Shown: positions 1 to 10,600 of the stretch, in pieces
Numbering within the stretch: the first letter of the stretch is position 1
Layout: each line of letters opens with the position of its first letter
DNA from: Actinomycetales bacterium
Lineage (GTDB): Bacteria > Actinomycetota > Actinomycetes > Actinomycetales > Microbacteriaceae
Direction of reading: 5' to 3'
Length of the DNA stretch: 64,000 nucleotides
NCBI GenBank assembly: GCA_015654475.1
Contig: JAATGV010000008.1
Coordinates: 1 to 64,000 of the forward strand
Notes under the pieces: model-generated
The model's input: the letters and a program-made list of their open reading frames with translations, nothing else
What the model was told of the DNA's origin: nothing
The model's database searches: none
Translations under genes and position numbers: made by a program

Positions 1-253
1 ACGGCTCAAGCCGAGCCCGGCGCCCAAGGTCGAGCAGGCGGCATCCCGTCCGCCGCGCCAGCCTCGGGATGGGGACCGGTCGCGTACCCGCACCTCGGGG
101 GGAACCGGGACCCCGTCGAATCCCGAGCAGCGCGCCCACGAGTCTGGCACCTCGGGCGCGGGAACCCACGACGGTGCCGCTCCGGCACGCCGCCGCACCC
201 GCACCCGGCGCCGCCCGTCCGGTACGGGGGCGTCCACTCCGCCCGCGGAGTAA
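1..253 (+). CDS. C-terminal tail of an R/P/G/T-rich protein (5' end outside window)
   Basis: The plus frame that ends at the TAA at 251-253 is open back to base 2, about 83 codons. It reads as a disordered tail rich in Arg, Pro, Gly, Thr and Ser, ending in a run of Arg-Thr-Arg and a short acidic end. Such tails occur on actinobacterial RNA helicases and RNA-binding proteins, and the helicase at 1235-2704 has a similar one. No catalytic domain lies inside the window, so the protein cannot be named. It is convergent with the PHP gene, 25 bp away. High-GC DNA can stay open by chance, so confidence is moderate. Confidence 0.5.
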   Translation, partial: RLKPSPAPKVEQAASRPPRQPRDGDRSRTRTSGGTGTPSNPEQRAHESGTSGAGTHDGAAPARRRTRTRRRPSGTGASTPPAE

Positions 254-278
254 TGCCTATCGGGACCTTCGTGCGTTA

Positions 279-1130
279 CTAACCCCGGAAGGGGCGGCTC
301 CCCGACCCCGCGGCAATGAGCCGCTCGAGCACCTCCGGCGACGTCGTGTTCTCGCCCAACCGGTTCGGCTTGCCCTCCCCGTGGTAGTCGCTCGCCCCGG
401 TAACCTGCAGCCCAAACTTGGCGGCGAGCTCGTAGAGCCGGATTTTGCCGTCCTCGGTGTTGTCCCGGTGGTGGATCTCGAGGCCGAAGAGTCCGGCATC
501 CACCAGTTCCTTGATCGCGTCGTCCTCGATGACGCGATAGCGCCCCTGGGTCGCGGGGTGCGCGAGCACGGGAACGCCGCCGGCTGCCCGCACGGTGACG
601 ACCACGGCAAGTGGGGACGGCGCAAACGTGGACACATAGTACGGGGATCTGGGGTGCAATATGTCATAAAAGGCGGTAGAACGATCGGGCACGATGCCTT
701 TCGCGACAAGCGCATCCGCGATATGCGGGCGCCCGACGGTCGCGCCGTCGTGAATCTGGGCGTCGACGTCTTCTACCGTGATGTCGTAGTCGACGGAAAG
801 CGCCTCGATCATGCGCCGTGCCCGGATCAGCCTTGCGTCGCGAACCTCCCGCATTTGCTCGGCGAGGGCGGGATGCGTCGGGTCAACGAGATAGCCGAGC
901 ATGTGAATGGATGCACCACGCAGCTTTGTCGACAACTCGATGCCAGGCACGAAGCCGAGGCCAAGGTCGGCGGCGGCTTTGCCTGCAGCGCCCCATCCGT
1001 CCGCACTCTCATGGTCGGTCAGCGCCACAATATCGAGTCCTGCCACAGCCGCGGCGGCGACGACTTCCGCCGGGCTGTCGGTGCCGTCAGACGCACTTGA
1101 GTGTGTGTGAAGGTCAATCTTTGGTGGCAT
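279..1130 (-). CDS. PHP-domain phosphoesterase (TrpH / nucleoside 3',5'-bisphosphate phosphatase-like)
   Basis: 283 aa. The N-terminus carries the PHP metal motif DLHTHS (His8, His10), then LTDHES near residue 40 and a further metal site in VLAHPA; ASDYHGE near the C-terminus completes the set. These match the stand-alone PHP proteins (TrpH/YciV family) that hydrolyse 3',5'-bisphosphonucleotides or trim short RNA 5' ends; which activity applies here is unknown. Length fits the family. The ATG is at 1128-1130. It is transcribed on the same strand as the downstream-coordinate RNA helicase, about 100 bp away, which suggests an RNA-turnover pair. Family assignment is secure, substrate is inference. 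Confidence 0.88.
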   Translation of the reverse strand: MPPKIDLHTHSSASDGTDSPAEVVAAAAVAGLDIVALTDHESADGWGAAGKAAADLGLGFVPGIELSTKLRGASIHMLGYLVDPTHPALAEQMREVRDARLIRARRMIEALSVDYDITVEDVDAQIHDGATVGRPHIADALVAKGIVPDRSTAFYDILHPRSPYYVSTFAPSPLAVVVTVRAAGGVPVLAHPATQGRYRVIEDDAIKELVDAGLFGLEIHHRDNTEDGKIRLYELAAKFGLQVTGASDYHGEGKPNRLGENTTSPEVLERLIAAGSGSRPFRG

Positions 1131-1234
1131 ATGTCACTCCAGACAACGAAGGTTGTGCCCTGTGCTGTTGATGGTGAGTCGCAGGCGGGTGGAGGTCGTC
1201 GAGCACCGTGCCCTCAAACGGGAATCGCGTGGCG

Positions 1235-2704
1235 TCAGGCGTTTTCGCCGGACGGCCGTGGTGAGCCACCTCGGGTCCTGCGCCTGCGCCTGCGGCCTTC
1301 GCGATGGTGGGAGGTGTCTTCGACTGGGACAGGCGTGCGGGTGGGTTCATCGGAAACCGCTGTTTCTGCGGCAACCGCTGCTGTGGCACTCCCGGCGGCA
1401 GGCGCATCGGAACCGCGGTTTCCGGATCGCGAGCGTCCTGTGTTCGTACGGCCATTGCGATTCGATGAGCTCGACCGTCTGGGGCCAGACTCACTGCTTG
1501 CTTTGGGGGCTCGCGCGCGTGCGCCGGGCAGGCGCCCGTCGGCGCCCTCGGGAATGTGCAGGTCGGAGTAGAGGTGTGGGGATGTCGAGTATGTCTCGGT
1601 CGGCTCGGGCTGACCAAAGTCGAGGGCCTTGTTGATCATGCCCCATCGCGCCGAGTCATCCCAGTCGACGAACGTGACGGCGATGCCGGTTTTACCTGCG
1701 CGACCGGTGCGGCCGATTCGATGCAGGTAGTCGTCTTCGTTGTCGGGGATCGAATGGTTGATGACGTGCGTCACATCGTCGACGTCGATGCCACGTGCTG
1801 CGACATCCGTTGCGACAAGGACGTCGAACTTGCCGTGCTTGAAGGCGGCGAGATGGCGCTCGCGGGCCTCTTGGTTGAGGTCGCCATGCACGGCGGTGGC
1901 TGTGAACCCGCGCTCATCGAGTTCCTCGGCGAGCTTGGCGGCGGCGCGCTTGGTTCGCACGAAGATAATGGTGCGGCCGCGGCCCTCGGCTTGAAGCACA
2001 CGAGCGATGATCTCGTCTTTGTCGAGCGCGTGCGCGCGGTAGATGAACTGCTCGATGTTCGCCTGCGTCTGACCTTCGTTGGGCGCGGCAACCTGAACGT
2101 GGATGGGTCGGGTCATGAAGCGGCGAGCGAGCGCCACAACTGCGCCCGGCATCGTCGCTGAGAACAGCATGGTCTGCCGAACAGGATTGACGAGGGAGAA
2201 AATGAGTTCGACATCCGGCAAAAAGCCGAGGTCGAGCATCTTGTCTGCTTCATCGAGCACCATGACGCGAACGTGCGCGAGGTTCAGGATGTGTTGGTTC
2301 GCGAGATCGATGAGGCGCCCGGGAGTGCCGACGACGACCTGCGCGCCCGCCTTGAGCTGGGCGATCTGGCCTTCGTACGCCTTGCCGCCGTAAATGGTGA
2401 CAACTGTGGTGCCGCGCGCGGCGGCGACAGCCTCGATGTCTTCGCTCACCTGGACGGCTAGTTCACGGGTCGGCACCACGACGAGCGCTTTGACACCCGG
2501 CTCTGGGTTGACTCCGAGTTTTTGGAGCAGCGGGATGCCGAACCCAAGCGTCTTGCCCGTCCCGGTCTTGGCCTGCCCGATGATGTCGTTGCCCTCCAGC
2601 GCAAGCGGAATGGCTTCCTGCTGGATGGGGAACGGTTCTGTGATGCCCTTCGCCGAGAGAGCATCGACCATGTCTTGGTCAATATTGAGGTCGCTAAAGG
2701 TCAC
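1235..2704 (-). CDS. DEAD-box ATP-dependent RNA helicase (RhlE-like)
   Basis: 489 aa. Motifs in order: Q motif (FPIQQEA), motif I AKTGTGKT at 45-52, PTREL, TPGR, DEAD, SAT, then helicase domain 2 with ATDVAARGID and HRIGRTGRAG. The RecA-like core covers about 1-370. A basic Ser/Arg/Asn/Gly-rich tail follows from about 400 and probably adds RNA affinity. It likely unwinds short RNA duplexes in the cytosol in RNA decay or ribosome assembly. In mycobacteria the same neighbourhood (ferritin-like protein, DUF3107) holds rhlE, which supports the call. It is divergent from the ferritin-like gene, sharing a 144-bp promoter region. Confidence 0.95.
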   Translation of the reverse strand: MTFSDLNIDQDMVDALSAKGITEPFPIQQEAIPLALEGNDIIGQAKTGTGKTLGFGIPLLQKLGVNPEPGVKALVVVPTRELAVQVSEDIEAVAAARGTTVVTIYGGKAYEGQIAQLKAGAQVVVGTPGRLIDLANQHILNLAHVRVMVLDEADKMLDLGFLPDVELIFSLVNPVRQTMLFSATMPGAVVALARRFMTRPIHVQVAAPNEGQTQANIEQFIYRAHALDKDEIIARVLQAEGRGRTIIFVRTKRAAAKLAEELDERGFTATAVHGDLNQEARERHLAAFKHGKFDVLVATDVAARGIDVDDVTHVINHSIPDNEDDYLHRIGRTGRAGKTGIAVTFVDWDDSARWGMINKALDFGQPEPTETYSTSPHLYSDLHIPEGADGRLPGARARAPKASSESGPRRSSSSNRNGRTNTGRSRSGNRGSDAPAAGSATAAVAAETAVSDEPTRTPVPVEDTSHHREGRRRRRRTRGGSPRPSGENA

Positions 2705-2848
2705 GGATTTCCTCGCCTTTTCTTGTATTTCCTCAGTCTAGTGGTGCAAATCGTGCCGAGCGTAGGCAGTATGGCAGGACCTGGCCATTGCTCAGGGGTC
2801 TGACCGCGGCCGAGATGAGATGCAGCAATCGGTGTCTGTCGTAATAGC

Positions 2849-3622
2849 ATGGGGTCTGTGTGGAAAATATTCCGGCGCCGCCGTGGCGACTCCGACTTGC
2901 GGGTCAAGTCACGCTCGGAACATCTTTCGGGGGCAAGGCCGCTCTCGATCGACATCTCGGCGTACGCTCCGAGCCTTGCCGGTTTGATCGCTGGGTGTGC
3001 ATACCAGCACTATGTGGCGTATCGCTTTCTTTCCGAATGGGTGCGCGACGCTGATTCGTCCGCCTCGCGTTTTGATTTCGCAGCCATAGCTGCCGCGGAA
3101 TATGACAAGTTCTCGCAGTTCCGCAAGGCGTTCCTCATCCATTCGCCCGACGCCGATCTGCGCGAGAGCGTTGTTTCTCCCGATCACATCGATGCCGCGT
3201 ATGGAATGCTGACTCCGCGCGCCTGGCAGGAGGCGGCGCTGCAGGCGTATGTGGTCGGCGGCCTGCTCGACGGTGCGCAGTTGTCGATCTGCAACTCGGT
3301 GACCGGAGTCCCCGAACCGGTTGCGTCCAGGATCTCCGACGATACTGTTGCGCTTTCCATCGTGGATCTGCTTTCGCGGCAGGTCGAGTCGGGTGAGTTT
3401 TCTCGCGATCTGCTCGCGCTGTGGGGCCGTGCCGTTGTCGGCGACGCCCTTCTTGCGGTTCGGTCGTTGCTCGTCTTGCCCGACGATGTGCGTGCTGCGA
3501 TCGTGTCCGGTGAGCGTCCCGATGAATCGGTAGCGATGGCGATCGCCCAGATCGATGCTTTTCAGTCGCAGCTGGTTGCCGAACACACGTTGCGCATGGA
3601 TGCGCTTCACCTGACTGCGTAG
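2849..3622 (+). CDS. Ferritin-like fold protein (Rv3210c-like, MiaE-related)
   Basis: 257 aa. Predominantly alpha-helical, with helices at about 35-65, 75-95 and 140-165 that suit a ferritin-like four-helix bundle. The N-terminus is basic (FRRRRGD). By position beside the RhlE-type helicase and DUF3107 it corresponds to the actinobacterial ferritin-like family of unknown substrate, sometimes linked to the tRNA hydroxylase MiaE. I cannot identify a convincing set of four Glu and two His di-iron ligands by eye, so catalytic activity is uncertain. The ATG at 2849 lacks a clear ribosome-binding site; an in-frame GTG lies three codons later. Family 0.7, function unknown. Confidence 0.75.
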   Translation: MGSVWKIFRRRRGDSDLRVKSRSEHLSGARPLSIDISAYAPSLAGLIAGCAYQHYVAYRFLSEWVRDADSSASRFDFAAIAAAEYDKFSQFRKAFLIHSPDADLRESVVSPDHIDAAYGMLTPRAWQEAALQAYVVGGLLDGAQLSICNSVTGVPEPVASRISDDTVALSIVDLLSRQVESGEFSRDLLALWGRAVVGDALLAVRSLLVLPDDVRAAIVSGERPDESVAMAIAQIDAFQSQLVAEHTLRMDALHLTA

Positions 3623-3628
3623 CGTCCG

Positions 3629-3649
3629 AGCGACTGAGAAGGTCGCTTT
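3629..3649 (+). terminator. Possible short hairpin terminator after the ferritin-like gene
   Basis: AGCGAC (3629-3634) and GTCGCT (3642-3647) form a 6-bp stem with a 7-nt loop, followed by only three T before mixed sequence. It is 7 bases after the stop codon, so the position fits a terminator, but the stem is short. Confidence 0.35.
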
Positions 3650-3741
3650 ACCCGGAGCAGATCTCCCTCATTGGCGTGTGTGGTTGGGCGCTCAATCAGA
3701 CTCGCTGAGGCTTGTGCGCGTCCGGAGCGCGCGCGAAGCTG

Positions 3742-4035
3742 CTATCCACGAACCAGCTCATCGCGCCGGCGTTGCGCGTATGCCGCGCGCATCGATTTCT
3801 GAAGCGCCGCAGTGACAACTCCGGCGATGCCGCCAATGACGGCGGGAAGCGTCCACATGATCGCTGTCTCTGCAGGGATACCGGCCCACAGCATCGCGGT
3901 CCAGAGCCACGTTGCGACAAGAACGGTGACGGTTGGCACGATGAGCGCGCCGCTATAGGTTTTGTCGCGTAGCGGAGAAACGGCAAGCAGGCTTCCGATC
4001 GACCCGGAGATGAAGACGATGATGATGATTTCCAT
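3742..4035 (-). CDS. Small integral membrane protein, function unknown
   Basis: 97 aa with three predicted membrane segments at about 3-20, 31-53 and 60-80 and a basic C-terminus (YAQRRRDELVRG), so the tail is likely cytosolic. ATG at 4033-4035. It follows DUF3107 on the same strand with about 30 bp between, consistent with co-transcription. I recognise no domain of known function. Small membrane proteins of this type accompany DUF3107 in Micrococcales, but that is recollection rather than a search. Confidence 0.7.
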   Translation of the reverse strand: MEIIIIVFISGSIGSLLAVSPLRDKTYSGALIVPTVTVLVATWLWTAMLWAGIPAETAIMWTLPAVIGGIAGVVTAALQKSMRAAYAQRRRDELVRG

Positions 4036-4065
4036 GGTGTGTCGCGCTCTCGGTGTGCCTGCGGG

Positions 4066-4290
4066 CTATGAGCCGAACCCGACGCGGCGTGACTCTTCGG
4101 TGCCGATCTCGACGTAGCCGATCGCGCTGGTGGGGATGATGTAGTGCCGACCCTTGCCGTCGGTGAGGGTGACGCTCGGTGCGTTGGAGGCCAGAGCCTT
4201 TTGAATCTCGTCGACGAGTGCTGCTGGATCTGCCGAGGTCTCTAGCGAAACCTCTCGGGGCAGGTTCTGGATGCCGACACGAATGTCCAT
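4066..4290 (-). CDS. DUF3107 protein (Rv3208A-like)
   Basis: 74 aa, the usual length. The pattern MDIRVGIQN, REVSLETS, then KGRHYIIPTSAIGYVEIG and a C-terminal RRVGFG is characteristic of DUF3107, a small actinobacteria-specific cytosolic protein. The N-terminal beta strand and acidic-residue helix suggest a compact alpha/beta fold. Its role is unknown; the mycobacterial member is linked by location and expression to envelope stress, which I do not extend to this gene. A good purine-rich ribosome-binding site (AAGGAGGAA) precedes the ATG on the minus strand. It is divergent from adnA. Confidence 0.9.
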   Translation of the reverse strand: MDIRVGIQNLPREVSLETSADPAALVDEIQKALASNAPSVTLTDGKGRHYIIPTSAIGYVEIGTEESRRVGFGS

Positions 4291-4495
4291 TGGTTCCTCC
4301 TTGGGCGGATGGTGTTCCGCTGTGAATTAAAAGGATACGGCTTCTCTGTGAGCCGGATCTGCGTGTTCGCGGTGGGAGATATATGGCAGTGGATGTTGGT
4401 GTCGGGGTTCGGTCGCGGTGCCGGTGCGAATCGAGGCGCTGGGGTTGCCTCTCTTGCTCCACTTCGTGTCAGTGGCTGGACTTAGGGTGGAGGGC

Positions 4496-7400
4496 ATGGA
4501 GACGACACCAACAATCGCCGGCGGTAGTGGCGGTGACAATGCGCTTGGCGCGGCTGCTGGGGCCTTCGCGGATGGTGTCATTGCATTGAGCGATCAGCAG
4601 CAGCACGTCGTACAGTTTGCAGGTCGTGCACTTTTGGTCATCGGTGTCGCGGGCTCCGGCAAGACGGTCGCGCTCATCGAGCGTGTGGCTGCGCTGGTTT
4701 CGCGTGGGGTTGCCCCCGAGTCGATCCTGGTTCTCTCTCCCGCCCGTGAGTCGGCGAAGCGACTCCGCGAGATGCTCGGTGCGCGTGTTCCAGTGGCCCG
4801 TTCGGGCGTCTGGGCACGAACGGCACAGTCTTTCGCGTTCGAGGTCGTCAACGCCTTTGCGCGCGACTCTGGCGAGGCTCCGGTGCGGCTGATGACTGGC
4901 GGTGAGCAAGAACAACTCATCGGTGACCTTCTCGCGGGCCACGAGAGCACCGGTGCCGGGCCAAGCTGGCCGTCATGGATCGGCCCAGAGGTTCGGAGTC
5001 TGAGGGGTTTCCGGCACGAGCTTCGCGATGTTATCGATCAGTGCAGTGAATACGGGGTCGGTCCAGACGCACTTCGTGCCTCTGGTCGGGACGAGTGGAC
5101 CGCGGTCTCCGACTTTCTGCGTGAGTATCGCGAGGTGGTGTCGGCGGTTAGCCCGATGGCGGTGAGTGCGCCAGATCTCGTCTCTCGCGCTGCCCGACAT
5201 CTCTCCTCCGCAGATTCGTGGCCAGAATCCGTGGCGCGTATCCGCCATGTTCTCATCGACGACTCGCAAGAGCTGACAGAGTCGGTGGCGCTCCTCGTCG
5301 GCGGGCTTGTTCTCCATGGGGCCTCGGTGGTCTCCTTTGGCGACCCAGACACGGCGACAAATGAGTTTCGGGGTGGCAAACCGGAGCTCGCGGCCACTCT
5401 CGGCGAAGTCATTGGCGTGCCCTGCGAGATCCTCGTCCTTGACTCGAGTTTTCGGCTGACCGGCCAGATCGCGGAGGCGATGGGTCGTGTCACGGCATCC
5501 ATCGGTGCTGCGAGGCAGGGTACCCAGCGCCGCGCGTTGCTCGACAACCATGCTGGTGGCTCCGAGGCGACGGTCAGCGTTTACTCGTCTCCGAGCAGTA
5601 GCGCTGCGGCGATCGCCTCCCGGTTGCGTCGGCGTCATCTCATCGACGGCGTGCCGTGGCACGAACTCGCTGTCATTGTGAGGTCCGGCGCCGTTGCTGA
5701 AGGGCTCGTCCGTTCGCTTGAGGCCTGCGGCGTCCCCATTCACGAGTCGGGTCGCCCTCAGCTCTTTCGGGAACATGTCGCCACGGAACCGCTCGTGACT
5801 GCTGCTGCGCTGGCCTGCGGGGTCGTGCCGAGGACAGCGAGCACATATATGCATTTGCTCGGTAGTTACGTTGGCGATATGGACGCAATCGCGCTGCGCC
5901 GTCTGCGGCGGGCGCTTCGACGTGAAGAGCTCGAGGGAGGTGGCAATCGGACTGCTGACGAACTCCTCGTTGAGGCATTCAGCGTCGCCGGGGGATTCGC
6001 GAGCATCGATATGCCCGTGGCTCGAAGTGCAGAGCGCTTCGCGCAGCGTCTTACGGAAGCTGGTCGGATCGGCGCAGACGGCACCGCGGAAGATGTGTTG
6101 TGGTCATTGTGGAACTCGACGATGGTGCACGACAGGGATGGGGTAAGGGGCCGTGTCGATGAGACCTGGCGCGACATGTCCCTTTCGGGAGACACCGACT
6201 CGTCAGGGCTTTCGCGAAACCTCGATACTGTGGTGGCATTGTTCGCCACTGCGAGTCGGTATACCGAGCAGAATCAGGGATCCCCGCCATCTGAATTCTT
6301 TGCAGAACAGCTTGAACGGCATATCGCGGACGACATCATCGTGCCATCCGTCGAGGTCGACGCCGTCTGGATCGGCACGCCCCCGCAAACAATTGGCAGA
6401 GACTTCGATACTGTCGTCATTAGTGGCGTCGATGACGGGGTATGGCCAGATCTTCGGTTGCGTGACACCTTGCTTGGAGCCGGAGACATCAGTTCCCTCA
6501 GCAGCGTTGGGGGAAGCGGCACGATCGATCGGCGTCGTGAAGTGCTCAACTCAGAGCTTCGGCTTTTCGCCCGCGCCGTGTCTCGGGCGCGACATGCCGT
6601 ACACGTGACAGCGATCGATAGCGATGACGAGAAGCCATCTCCACTCGTATACGCGATAGACCCATCGCTGCGGGGCACCGAAACGGCGGCAGAGCCCGGC
6701 GAAAGGCACCCATTTACCTTGCGGGGCATTGTTGGTCAGCTTCGACGTGAACTCGTCGCGCCCGCGTCGTCTACGACTCGGTTGGAGGCCGCAGCGGGAC
6801 TCGGTGTCCTTGCAAGAGAAAACATTCTCGGAGCACGACCAGATCAATGGCAGGGACTCATCGAGGCAAGCACAAGCGAGCCCATTCGCGACTTTTCTCC
6901 AGAGCGGCCCGTGCCGATCAGCCCATCCGGCATCGGCAGCTTCGAAAGCTGCCCGCTCAGCTGGTTCCTCGACAAATACGGCGGCAATGACACGGGTACT
7001 GCGGCTGCAATGGGCACAATCGTGCATGCTGCTCTCGAAGTGGCCGGCGATCAGGTAGACCGGCGCGATCTCGGTGACTATGTCGACTCTCGATGGAGCG
7101 AACTCGAGTTCGAGGCGCAATGGCATTCCCAGCAGGAACGCGCCCGCGCCGACGTGATGCTCGACAAACTCGTCGCCTACCTCGCCGACGCGCAGCGGGC
7201 AGGCAATTCACGACTCGCCGCCGAAGTGCGTTTCGCGGCCCCCGGCAACAACTACGAGCTGAGAGGCAGCATCGACCGCATTGAGACTACTAGCGACGGA
7301 GAACTTGTGGTCGTCGACTTGAAGACCGGGGTGCCGCCCGTCAAATCGGAAGTCGTCGACAACCCACAACTCGGCAGTTATCAGCTCGCCATCGTCGAGG

Positions 7401-7672
7401 GTCTGCCCAATAGCGACCAAGAGATCGCTGTCGAACCGGGAACTCGCGTGCGAGAGGCCAAACTCTTGTTCGTCAAAACCAACACGCAGACGTATGCGGT
7501 TCACACGCAAGATCCCCTCACCGACGAAGGGTTTGCCGAGTTTCGGCGGCGACTCGAAACCGTCGCAGAAGGGATGTCCGGCTCTGTCTTCGCCGCCAAT
7601 ATCGAGCAGCACTGCTATGGCTTCAACCACACCCAGTGTGCGATTCACCTGGTGCCGGCGGTGACGGAGTGA
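4496..7672 (+). CDS. adnA: AdnA: UvrD-like helicase/PD-(D/E)XK nuclease subunit of the AdnAB resection complex
   Basis: 1058 aa from the ATG at 4496; GTG codons at 4418 and 4487 are in-frame alternatives. Walker A GVAGSGKT near residue 49 is intact. Motif II reads LIDDSQEL (Asp-Asp rather than Asp-Glu) and motifs V-VI are divergent, as expected for AdnA, the weaker motor of the pair. The C-terminus holds a RecB-type nuclease: VHAALE, VVDLKTG and QLGSYQLA. Cys in SFESCPLSW and the final C-x7-C resemble Fe-S ligands, but I see only three of four. The complex processes DNA double-strand ends. adnB follows with a 4-bp overlap, so subunits are made together. Confidence 0.92.
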   Translation: METTPTIAGGSGGDNALGAAAGAFADGVIALSDQQQHVVQFAGRALLVIGVAGSGKTVALIERVAALVSRGVAPESILVLSPARESAKRLREMLGARVPVARSGVWARTAQSFAFEVVNAFARDSGEAPVRLMTGGEQEQLIGDLLAGHESTGAGPSWPSWIGPEVRSLRGFRHELRDVIDQCSEYGVGPDALRASGRDEWTAVSDFLREYREVVSAVSPMAVSAPDLVSRAARHLSSADSWPESVARIRHVLIDDSQELTESVALLVGGLVLHGASVVSFGDPDTATNEFRGGKPELAATLGEVIGVPCEILVLDSSFRLTGQIAEAMGRVTASIGAARQGTQRRALLDNHAGGSEATVSVYSSPSSSAAAIASRLRRRHLIDGVPWHELAVIVRSGAVAEGLVRSLEACGVPIHESGRPQLFREHVATEPLVTAAALACGVVPRTASTYMHLLGSYVGDMDAIALRRLRRALRREELEGGGNRTADELLVEAFSVAGGFASIDMPVARSAERFAQRLTEAGRIGADGTAEDVLWSLWNSTMVHDRDGVRGRVDETWRDMSLSGDTDSSGLSRNLDTVVALFATASRYTEQNQGSPPSEFFAEQLERHIADDIIVPSVEVDAVWIGTPPQTIGRDFDTVVISGVDDGVWPDLRLRDTLLGAGDISSLSSVGGSGTIDRRREVLNSELRLFARAVSRARHAVHVTAIDSDDEKPSPLVYAIDPSLRGTETAAEPGERHPFTLRGIVGQLRRELVAPASSTTRLEAAAGLGVLARENILGARPDQWQGLIEASTSEPIRDFSPERPVPISPSGIGSFESCPLSWFLDKYGGNDTGTAAAMGTIVHAALEVAGDQVDRRDLGDYVDSRWSELEFEAQWHSQQERARADVMLDKLVAYLADAQRAGNSRLAAEVRFAAPGNNYELRGSIDRIETTSDGELVVVDLKTGVPPVKSEVVDNPQLGSYQLAIVEGLPNSDQEIAVEPGTRVREAKLLFVKTNTQTYAVHTQDPLTDEGFAEFRRRLETVAEGMSGSVFAANIEQHCYGFNHTQCAIHLVPAVTE

Positions 7673-10600
7673 GCACACGTTCTAGCCGCGAATTGGCCGT
7701 CAAGCTCGGACTGCCCGCCCCAACCAGTGAGCAGGCTGCGATCATCGAATTCCCTCAAGACGTCCCGGCGCTCGTTGTAGCTGGTGCCGGAAGTGGCAAG
7801 ACGGCGACCATGGCGCAACGTGTCGTCTGGCTCGTCGCCAACAAGAAAGCGCGTCCATCGCAGATTCTTGGGCTCACCTTCACGCGCAAGGCCACCACTG
7901 AATTGTCGCAGCGAATCAATGCAAACCTTGCCGCCCTATCCGACCTTGATCGTGATGATGTCGAGCGCTCTGTCGACGACACTCTCTTCGAATCTCCGAC
8001 GATTTCAACCTACAACGCTTTTGCCAATCGGTTGTTTCAAGAAAATGCCCTTCGTGTCGGGTACGAGCCTGAATCCACGCTGCTTACAGAGGCTGGGGCT
8101 TGGCAAATCGCCTACGACACTGTCACCGGCTGCACAGACGAGCGCATCGTGACGCTCGATAAGGGCCCGGCCGCGGTGACGGGCATGGTGTTGGACCTCG
8201 CTCACGCGATCAGCGACCATCTCGTCGATATCGACCGACTCGAGCAATTCCCCGCAGAGTTCTCAGCACTCCTCGACTTGCCAGGAAAGGGTCTCCGCAA
8301 ACCCGTTCGAGCGGCCATTGAGACCGTCTCGGCGATTCCCATCCTCCTTCCGCTGGTACGCGCGTTTGCTGAAACCAAGCGTCAGCGTGCTCTCATCGAA
8401 TACTCCGACCAGGTGCCGCTCGCTCTGGCCGCGCTCATCAAGTCGCCATCGGTCGTTTCTGAATACCGCAACCAATACCGGTATGTGCTGCTCGACGAAT
8501 ACCAGGACACCTCCGTTTCTCAGACCAAACTTCTTGCGCATCTTTTCCATGACACCCCTGCCATGGCAGTCGGCGATCCCAACCAGTCGATCTACGGATG
8601 GCGCGGTGCTGCATCCGGCAACCTGTCGCGCTTCGTCGAAGACTTCTCCTCCTCATCGCGCGCACCCAAGGATGCGTCGCTGCAAATCCCGTTCACACTC
8701 TCGACAAGCTGGCGTAACGACAATCGCATCCTTGACGTTGCGAAGGCGGTTGCGAAGCCACTCAATCTGGCCGCTGCGAAACGGGCAGGGTCCGACTCCA
8801 TGCTCATGGAACTTGCTCCGAGGCGCGATGCCGGGCCCGGGCGTTTCGAATACGTCGAGGCCGTCACACTTGACGACGAGGCAGAGGCCGTTGCGGGCCT
8901 CATCGAGGAGGAGATCTCCGCAAGCGCTACTCCGCAAGAGATCGCGCTGCTTTTTCGCACGCGAAAGCATATGGGGGTGTTCGCCGAATCGCTCCGCAAA
9001 CGTGGCATTCCACACGAAGTGGTCGGTTTGGGGGGAGTGCTTGAAAGCCCCGAAGTCACCGACCTCCGGTGTGCCCTTGCTGTTATCGCCGAGGCGACCG
9101 CGGGCAACGAACTCATCCGGCTCCTTACCGGTTCGCGGTGGCGACTTGGCCTCCGCGACATCGCGGCCCTGCATCAGCACGCACGGGCACTTGCGCATCG
9201 AGACGGCGCGGCTCAGGACAAGGTGCAACGAGATGGCGCGCCCGAAGACGGCTTCGCTCACAGCAGGACGACTCAAAACGGGGATCCTCTGGATCAGGAG
9301 ACCGGGTTCCCGCATCGTGACGAGGCATCGGCCGTTCCGCCTCCGGTATCACGCGATGATGAGGTGACTATCGTCGATGCGCTCGATCACATCGGAACCC
9401 TCGCCGCCGACTCGCACCAGCTCGATTCGTTTAGCGAAAGCGGGCGCGTGCGGCTCCGAGATGCCGCCCATACCTTTGCCAAGCTCAGGCGCGCGTCTGG
9501 ACGTCCACTTCGAGATCTCGCCCGGCTCGTCGAATACGAGCTCGCCCTCGATATCGAGGTCATCGCAAACCCTCGAAACCAGATTCCACGGCGCAACCTC
9601 GATATCTTTCTCGAAAAGGTCGCCGAGTATGAGGCCACCGTTGCCGGCGCGAGCCTTTCCGGCCTGGTCTCTTGGCTTGCCAGGGTTGCCGCAGATGAGA
9701 ACATCGCGCCAGAACAAGTGCAGAGCACCCCTGGCACGGTGCAACTACTCACCGTGCATGCCGCCAAAGGGCTCGAGTTCGATGTCGTCGTTCTGCCGCG
9801 ATTCGTCAAAGATGAATACCCAGCGCGAAACAAGGGAGGATATGGATGGCTTCATCCGGGGCATCTGCCAAACGAGTTCCGTGGAGATCAGCGAGACATT
9901 CCTCAGCTTTCCTGGCGCGCAAGTACCGACACAGCCGACCTCGGCAAGCGTTACGACGAGTACATCGAAGCCGAAAAGAGCCACTACCTAGCAGAAGAAC
10001 GACGCATACTTTATGTCGCTGTCACCCGGCCAAGACGCAGACTCATCCTCTCCGCCGGTCTCATCGGCACCAATCGCAAAAACCCTTATGAACGCAGCGC
10101 ATACTTCGATGGCCTCAGCGACCTGATCACCGAGCCGTGGGAGCCCGTAAGTGAAGAGATGCTCGTGGCTGCCGCGCAAACGCAGACTCCGACATCGGTG
10201 CCCTGGCCGCGAGACCCACTCGGTGAACGCCGCTTTGCGCTTGCCGCCGCAGCGACCCTGGTCGAAGAAGCCGCGAACGATACACAATCCCTTGCATCCG
10301 CCGGAGCATTCGCTCCCGACATCGAGCTATTGGTAGCCGAATACCGAGCCAAGCGGGACGCGAAGCCCGACCTCGCCGCACCCGATACGATCGCCGCATC
10401 GCACCTCGCCGACTACCTCGCAGATGCCGAAGCGATGATGCTCGATGCGCTCCGCCCCATCCCACACAAACCCTCCACTGCGGCGGCGCTTGGCACGGCA
10501 TTCCACGCGTGGGTCGAAACGCGATATTCGGCATACGGATACCAGGACACCCTCGATCTCGAGCCGTTGGCAAACGATAGCGAACAGAATGACAATGCGC

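Noticed and set aside
69-1100. Long plus frame of 343 aa across the PHP gene
   Set aside because: It runs antisense to a gene with complete PHP motifs and has an unnatural Arg/Ala/Val composition typical of high-GC shadows.
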